Origin: Dactylosporangium fulvum
Lineage (GTDB): Bacteria; Actinomycetota; Actinomycetes; Mycobacteriales; Micromonosporaceae
Direction: 5' to 3'
NCBI RefSeq assembly: GCF_025137375.1
Contig: NZ_CP073720.1
Location: 4,860,501 to 4,924,500, forward strand
DNA: 64,000 nt
Shown: positions 60,740 to 64,000 of the stretch, in pieces
How the letters are laid out: the number at the start of each line of letters is the position of its first letter
Position numbering within the stretch: position 1 is the first letter of the stretch
Notes under the pieces: generated by a model
What the model was told of the DNA's origin: nothing
The model's database searches: none
Seen by the model: only the letters and a program-made list of their open reading frames with translations
Translations under genes and position numbers: made by a program

Positions 60740-61768
60740 ATGAGCGGCGAACCGGGGGACCGGCATGTCCGATGGGCCACCGTGCTCAACCACCTCGCGG
60801 CCGCGTTGCCGGAGGAGACCGCCCGCGTCGTCGTCGACGGCACCGACGGCGGCGCCGCCGCCCTTGCCGATCGGCTCGCCGAGCGCTTGCGCGCCGCCGG
60901 CCGGCAATGCGTGCGGCTCACCGGTGACACCTGCGCCGCCGAGGAGGACGGGTGGCACGCCCGGACCGCGGGCATGGTTGTCGTCGCCGATGGGCCCCGC
61001 TGGCGCGATCGGCTCCCCGCTTCCTCGTGGCACCTCACGGTGTGGGTGCGGACCCCACCGGCCCGCACCGCGTCCGGCGGCTACCGCGGCGAGGACGCCG
61101 ACGCGATCGTCGACCTGCACGACCCGGCCTGGCCGGTGATCCGCCACCTCAGTCCGCGGCTCGTCCCCGGCGACCGGTGGTACCGCACCGAGTCGCAGGC
61201 CTTCTTCGCCGCCCGCGCCGCCACCTGGGACAGCAAGTTCGGCGACGACCTGCCCGCCTACACCACCGCCGTCACCGAGGCCCGGCTCAAGCCCGGCGGA
61301 GTGGTGATCGACGTCGGCTGCGGCACCGGCCGGGCCCTGCCCGCGCTGCGCGACGCGGTCGGCCCGCAGGGCACCGTCATCGGCGTCGACCTCACCCCGC
61401 AGATGCTCACCGCTGCCCGCGACCGTGCCCGAGCCTGCGCCGCGGTGCTGCTGCTGGCCGACGCCCGTCGCCTGCCCCTCGCGGACGCCGTCATCGACGC
61501 CGTGTTCGCCGCCGGACTCGTCACGCACCTGCCCGACCCCGACGCCGGCCTGACCGAACTGGCCCGCATCACCCGCCCCGGCGGCCGGCTGGTGCTGTTC
61601 CACCCCTCCGGCCGGGCCGCCCTCGCCGCCCGCCACGGCCGCACCCTGCGCCCGGACGAACCGCTCGCCGAAACCGTCCTGCGCGCGTCGACCGCCCGCA
61701 CCGGCTGGCACCTGACCAGCTATGACGACCCGTCCCACCGGTTCCACGCCGTCGCGGTCCGCCGGTAG
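60740..61768 (+). CDS. SAM-dependent methyltransferase fused to a degenerate nucleoside-kinase-like domain
   Basis: This protein has 342 residues. The N-terminal part (about 12-150) looks like a uridine-kinase fold, but the P-loop is degenerate: VVVDGTDGGAAALADRLAE lacks the GKT/S. The C-terminal part (about 165-340) is a class I methyltransferase with VIDVGCGTGRALPAL and GVDLTPQMLTAA. Fusion of the two is unusual. The DGTDG region may bind a nucleotide without phosphoryl transfer. It is divergent from the mod operon. Confidence 0.8.
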   Translation: MSGEPGDRHVRWATVLNHLAAALPEETARVVVDGTDGGAAALADRLAERLRAAGRQCVRLTGDTCAAEEDGWHARTAGMVVVADGPRWRDRLPASSWHLTVWVRTPPARTASGGYRGEDADAIVDLHDPAWPVIRHLSPRLVPGDRWYRTESQAFFAARAATWDSKFGDDLPAYTTAVTEARLKPGGVVIDVGCGTGRALPALRDAVGPQGTVIGVDLTPQMLTAARDRARACAAVLLLADARRLPLADAVIDAVFAAGLVTHLPDPDAGLTELARITRPGGRLVLFHPSGRAALAARHGRTLRPDEPLAETVLRASTARTGWHLTSYDDPSHRFHAVAVRR

Positions 61769-61840
61769 CACCGGACCTGGATCCGGGCGCTGCGGATCCC
61801 GCTGACGGCCGCGACGGTGACCGCCGCGATGCGATCGGCG

Positions 61841-62752
61841 TCAGCGGACGACGACCAGGTTGGCCATGTCGACCACCGGCCGGTAGCCGAGTGCGGCGTA
61901 GATCTTGTTCGAGGTCGGGTTCGCCTGGTCGGTGTACAGGCACACCCGTGCACCCCCGGCCCGGATCCGCGCGGAGACCGCGGCGACCGCGCTGCTGGCC
62001 CAGCCGCGCCCACGCTGAGCCGGCGGCGTGTACACCGGGCCTATGCGCGTGACCCCGAACGACGGCGGCTGGGCGCCGGTGAGGTGCACCCGCTGCCCGG
62101 TCTCGTCGACCCAGAACCACAGCCATCCGGCTCGGAGCCGGTGCAGCATCTGCGCGCGGTCCGGTACTTCGTGCGCACTGGCGCCGCGCGGGCGGCCCGC
62201 CTGCTCGTCGGCGTCGCCCATGAACGCACCGAACCACTCCGTCACCAGGTCCACGTCGTCCTCGGTCGCGACCTGGAGACCGCCGGGCACCGGTGCCGGC
62301 CACACCAACTCGCCGAGCTCGTGCAGTCGTGTGTGCTGGCCGACCTCGACCCGGCCGCCGCCGAGCCGGGCCACCTCGGCGGCGCACAGCTCAGCGGCGG
62401 GAAGGGCCCCGTTGACCGCGAGCACCTCCTCCCCGCGCTCGTGCAACGCGCGGGCCAGGGCCACGGCCGCCTCGTCGGGCATCGGCAGCAGGAACGGCGG
62501 GTAGGGTGCGTACGGCGCTGTCCGCATCCCGGCGCCGACCACGGCGCCGGCCCCGTCCCTGACCACCAGCCACCAGTTGCGGTCGGGCTGCGCGATCTCG
62601 TCGGCCTGCTGCGACACCAGCCGGTGCGCGATCGTGGTCACGACCGTGCTGACGACCGGGTCGGCGGCCAGATGGTCACCGGCCGCGGCGAGGAACTCGC
62701 CCGGATCGGTGCAGAAGTGCAGGCGCGGTCCGGCCGTCGGGATCGGGCTCAT
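61841..62752 (-). CDS. GNAT-family N-acetyltransferase
   Basis: This 303-residue protein has its GNAT fold in the C-terminal half: acetyl-CoA motif RIGPVYTPPAQRGRGWASSA near 237-256, then YTDQANPTSNKIYAALGY. The N-terminal half (about 1-145) is a second, degenerate GNAT-like unit. The substrate is unknown. Confidence 0.85.
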   Translation of the reverse strand: MSPIPTAGPRLHFCTDPGEFLAAAGDHLAADPVVSTVVTTIAHRLVSQQADEIAQPDRNWWLVVRDGAGAVVGAGMRTAPYAPYPPFLLPMPDEAAVALARALHERGEEVLAVNGALPAAELCAAEVARLGGGRVEVGQHTRLHELGELVWPAPVPGGLQVATEDDVDLVTEWFGAFMGDADEQAGRPRGASAHEVPDRAQMLHRLRAGWLWFWVDETGQRVHLTGAQPPSFGVTRIGPVYTPPAQRGRGWASSAVAAVSARIRAGGARVCLYTDQANPTSNKIYAALGYRPVVDMANLVVVR

Positions 62753-62863
62753 GCGCGCAACTTAGCCACCGCACCGCCACATCAGCACGCGATTTTCGCG
62801 CAGCGTTCCGGGGCGCCGGCGTCTGCGCCGCGCAGGTCGGGCGTTGGTTGATGCGGTGGACCG

Positions 62864-63727
62864 CTACAAGTGGTCTGCCACCTTCCCGCGGCTGCCGGCG
62901 TCGGCGGTCATCCGCCCGCGCGCCGACTGATCGCCCAGCAGCGCCCAGCGCAGGAAGTCACCCGTCACCGCGGCCACCACGTCGAAGTCACGGTCCGGCC
63001 CGAGGTACGGCGCCAGGTGGTCGCCGTTCGGCAGGTCCAGCAGCGCCTTGGGCCAGGCGAGCGGCTCGTACGCCTCGGTGCAGCCCTCGAACCTGACGAC
63101 GGTGTCCTGGCGGCCGTGCACGAACAGGATCGGCGCCGGGGCGCCCGAGTAGCCCACGCCGAACGGCCACTGGCCGCCGGCGAGGACGATGCCCGCCTTG
63201 AGCCGGTCGTCGCGGTGCTTCGTGAACATGCCGACGGTTGTCATGCCGCCCAGGGAATGCCCGGCCGCGGCGACGGCGTCGCGGTCGATGCGGTCGGCCA
63301 GCGGATCACCCTGGGTGGTGTCGAGGGCCAGGACGGCAGTCAGGACGGCCGCGTTGTCGCCCGGCTGGTTGACGATGTCCCTGTCGTCGAGCCGTTTCGA
63401 GTCGCGGGCCGAGTGCGGGAACGTCGGTGCGGCGACGATGAAGCCGGCCGCCGCCCAGGCGTGGAACAGCCGAAGATAGTCCTCCGGGCGGCGGGTGTAC
63501 CCGTGGCTGAACACCACGACCGGGAAGCGGCCCCCGGCCGTCGGGTGGACCAGCAGCGTGGGCAACGGCCGGTCGGCGCCGTTGGCGACCTGCAGCATCC
63601 GCTCCGTGACGGCCCCGGGCGAGACTGCGGCGCCGGAGGCGGCGGTGACCGGATCGCCGCGGCCACATCCGGCAAGCAGGCCGGTCATGAGGATCGAGCA
63701 GGCGAGCAGCAGGTGGACAAGGCGCAC
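62864..63727 (-). CDS. Lipoprotein alpha/beta hydrolase (chlorophyllase/PHB-depolymerase-like)
   Basis: This 287-residue exported hydrolase has a lipoprotein signal ending LLAGC (Cys21). Nucleophile Ser158 in AAGHSLGG, acid Asp208 in HGRQD and His237 in NGDH form the triad. It would hydrolyse esters or lipids at the cell surface. GTG at 63727 with GGAGG 7 bp upstream is chosen; the longer open frame would mask the signal. Confidence 0.87.
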   Translation of the reverse strand: MRLVHLLLACSILMTGLLAGCGRGDPVTAASGAAVSPGAVTERMLQVANGADRPLPTLLVHPTAGGRFPVVVFSHGYTRRPEDYLRLFHAWAAAGFIVAAPTFPHSARDSKRLDDRDIVNQPGDNAAVLTAVLALDTTQGDPLADRIDRDAVAAAGHSLGGMTTVGMFTKHRDDRLKAGIVLAGGQWPFGVGYSGAPAPILFVHGRQDTVVRFEGCTEAYEPLAWPKALLDLPNGDHLAPYLGPDRDFDVVAAVTGDFLRWALLGDQSARGRMTADAGSRGKVADHL

Positions 63728-63934
63728 GGCGCAACCTCCGAAGGTCGTGGCCGCCGGGGTGCCGAGCCCCGGCCGGCCCTGCACGCGGGTCATGGCCAAT
63801 GATGATCGTGACACCGCCGGACGTCGATGGAAAGTGACGCTACGCCCACGAACGGCCGGCAGCCGGTCTGTGCCGCACATCGTGGATCTCGTACCGGGCA
63901 GGAACGCGTGGCACGCCGGCTGATCGGCGCGGTG

Positions 63935-64000
63935 TCACTGCGGCCGGCCGGTGCGCAGGCTGACCCACCTGGTCCGGCCGTCGACCGTGGCGCCGAGCCG
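63935..64000 (-). CDS. C-terminal tail of a gene cut by the window edge
   Basis: Minus-strand codons give RLGATVDGRTRWVSLRTGRP followed by Gln and a TGA at 63935. Only 21 codons are visible, so the family cannot be named. The gap 63728-63934 shows no other gene. Confidence 0.35.
   Translation of the reverse strand, partial: RLGATVDGRTRWVSLRTGRPQ

Overview
The window is very GC-rich, with strong GC bias at third codon positions. It carries actinomycete hallmarks: a conservon, many GTG starts, lipoprotein-dependent ABC importers, Tat and Sec secreted wall hydrolases, and IclR, GntR, LacI, PadR and MocR regulators. A soil actinobacterium, plausibly Micromonosporaceae, is the best guess; that is an inference from gene style, not from a marker gene. 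No rRNA, tRNA, CRISPR array, transposase or phage gene was seen. Most of the window is accessory chromosome: uptake and catabolism modules, each with a local regulator, plus two secondary-metabolism-like or signalling blocks. Several genes are decayed. || Layout. 1-2.6 kb: end of a peptide-importer operon with an M19 dipeptidase. 3-4.9 kb: an orphan NarL-type sensor kinase. 4.9-10.8 kb: a minus-strand operon for a carbohydrate-type ABC importer (binding protein, two permeases, MsmK/UgpC-type ATPase) followed by a zinc alcohol dehydrogenase and an SDR. 11-16.4 kb: an IclR regulator facing a second operon, phosphotriesterase-like hydrolase, amidohydrolase, SelA/DgaE-like PLP enzyme, second IclR, RidA. 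The two operons share a near-identical palindromic operator and probably form one regulon. 16.7-17.7 kb: a secreted AMIN-like protein. || 17.8-24.5 kb: a conservon (cvnA-B-C-D) continuing into a styrene-monooxygenase-like flavoprotein, a methyltransferase, a wrecked F420:NADPH oxidoreductase fragment and a cytochrome P450. 24.5-27.5 kb: a large ATPase-LuxR regulator preceded by paired 36-bp-spaced motifs and by a truncated duplicate of its own promoter and 5' end. 27.5-36.1 kb: an AhpD-like protein, then a dipeptide/oligopeptide ABC operon (A-B-C-D-F) with a coupled PPOX-fold gene, a GntR/FCD regulator and a fumarylacetoacetate-hydrolase-fold enzyme, linked by TTCGAAA-type sites. || 36.4-37.9 kb: a Tat-exported amidase and a GH25 lysozyme. 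38.2-44.8 kb: a LacI regulator, FAD oxidoreductase, sugar-type ABC importer and a second, closely paralogous LacI regulator. 44.9-50.2 kb: a flavohemoglobin with an in-frame internal loss, a BCP peroxiredoxin, a MocR regulator divergent from a berberine-bridge oxidase, and a methyltransferase. 50.3-52.7 kb: a PadR-membrane protein pair, then an ECF sigma factor broken by one base in a G-run and a partner membrane gene broken by a deletion. 52.9-55.6 kb: a secreted trypsin-like protease with FG-GAP repeats and an isochorismatase-like hydrolase. 55.7-57.3 kb: a PadR regulator divergent from a Ros/MucR-type zinc-finger protein across a perfect inverted repeat. 57.5-60.6 kb: a molybdate operon led by an HTH-Mop regulator. 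60.7-64 kb: a methyltransferase fused to a degenerate kinase-like domain, a GNAT enzyme, a lipoprotein alpha/beta hydrolase and the tail of a truncated gene.
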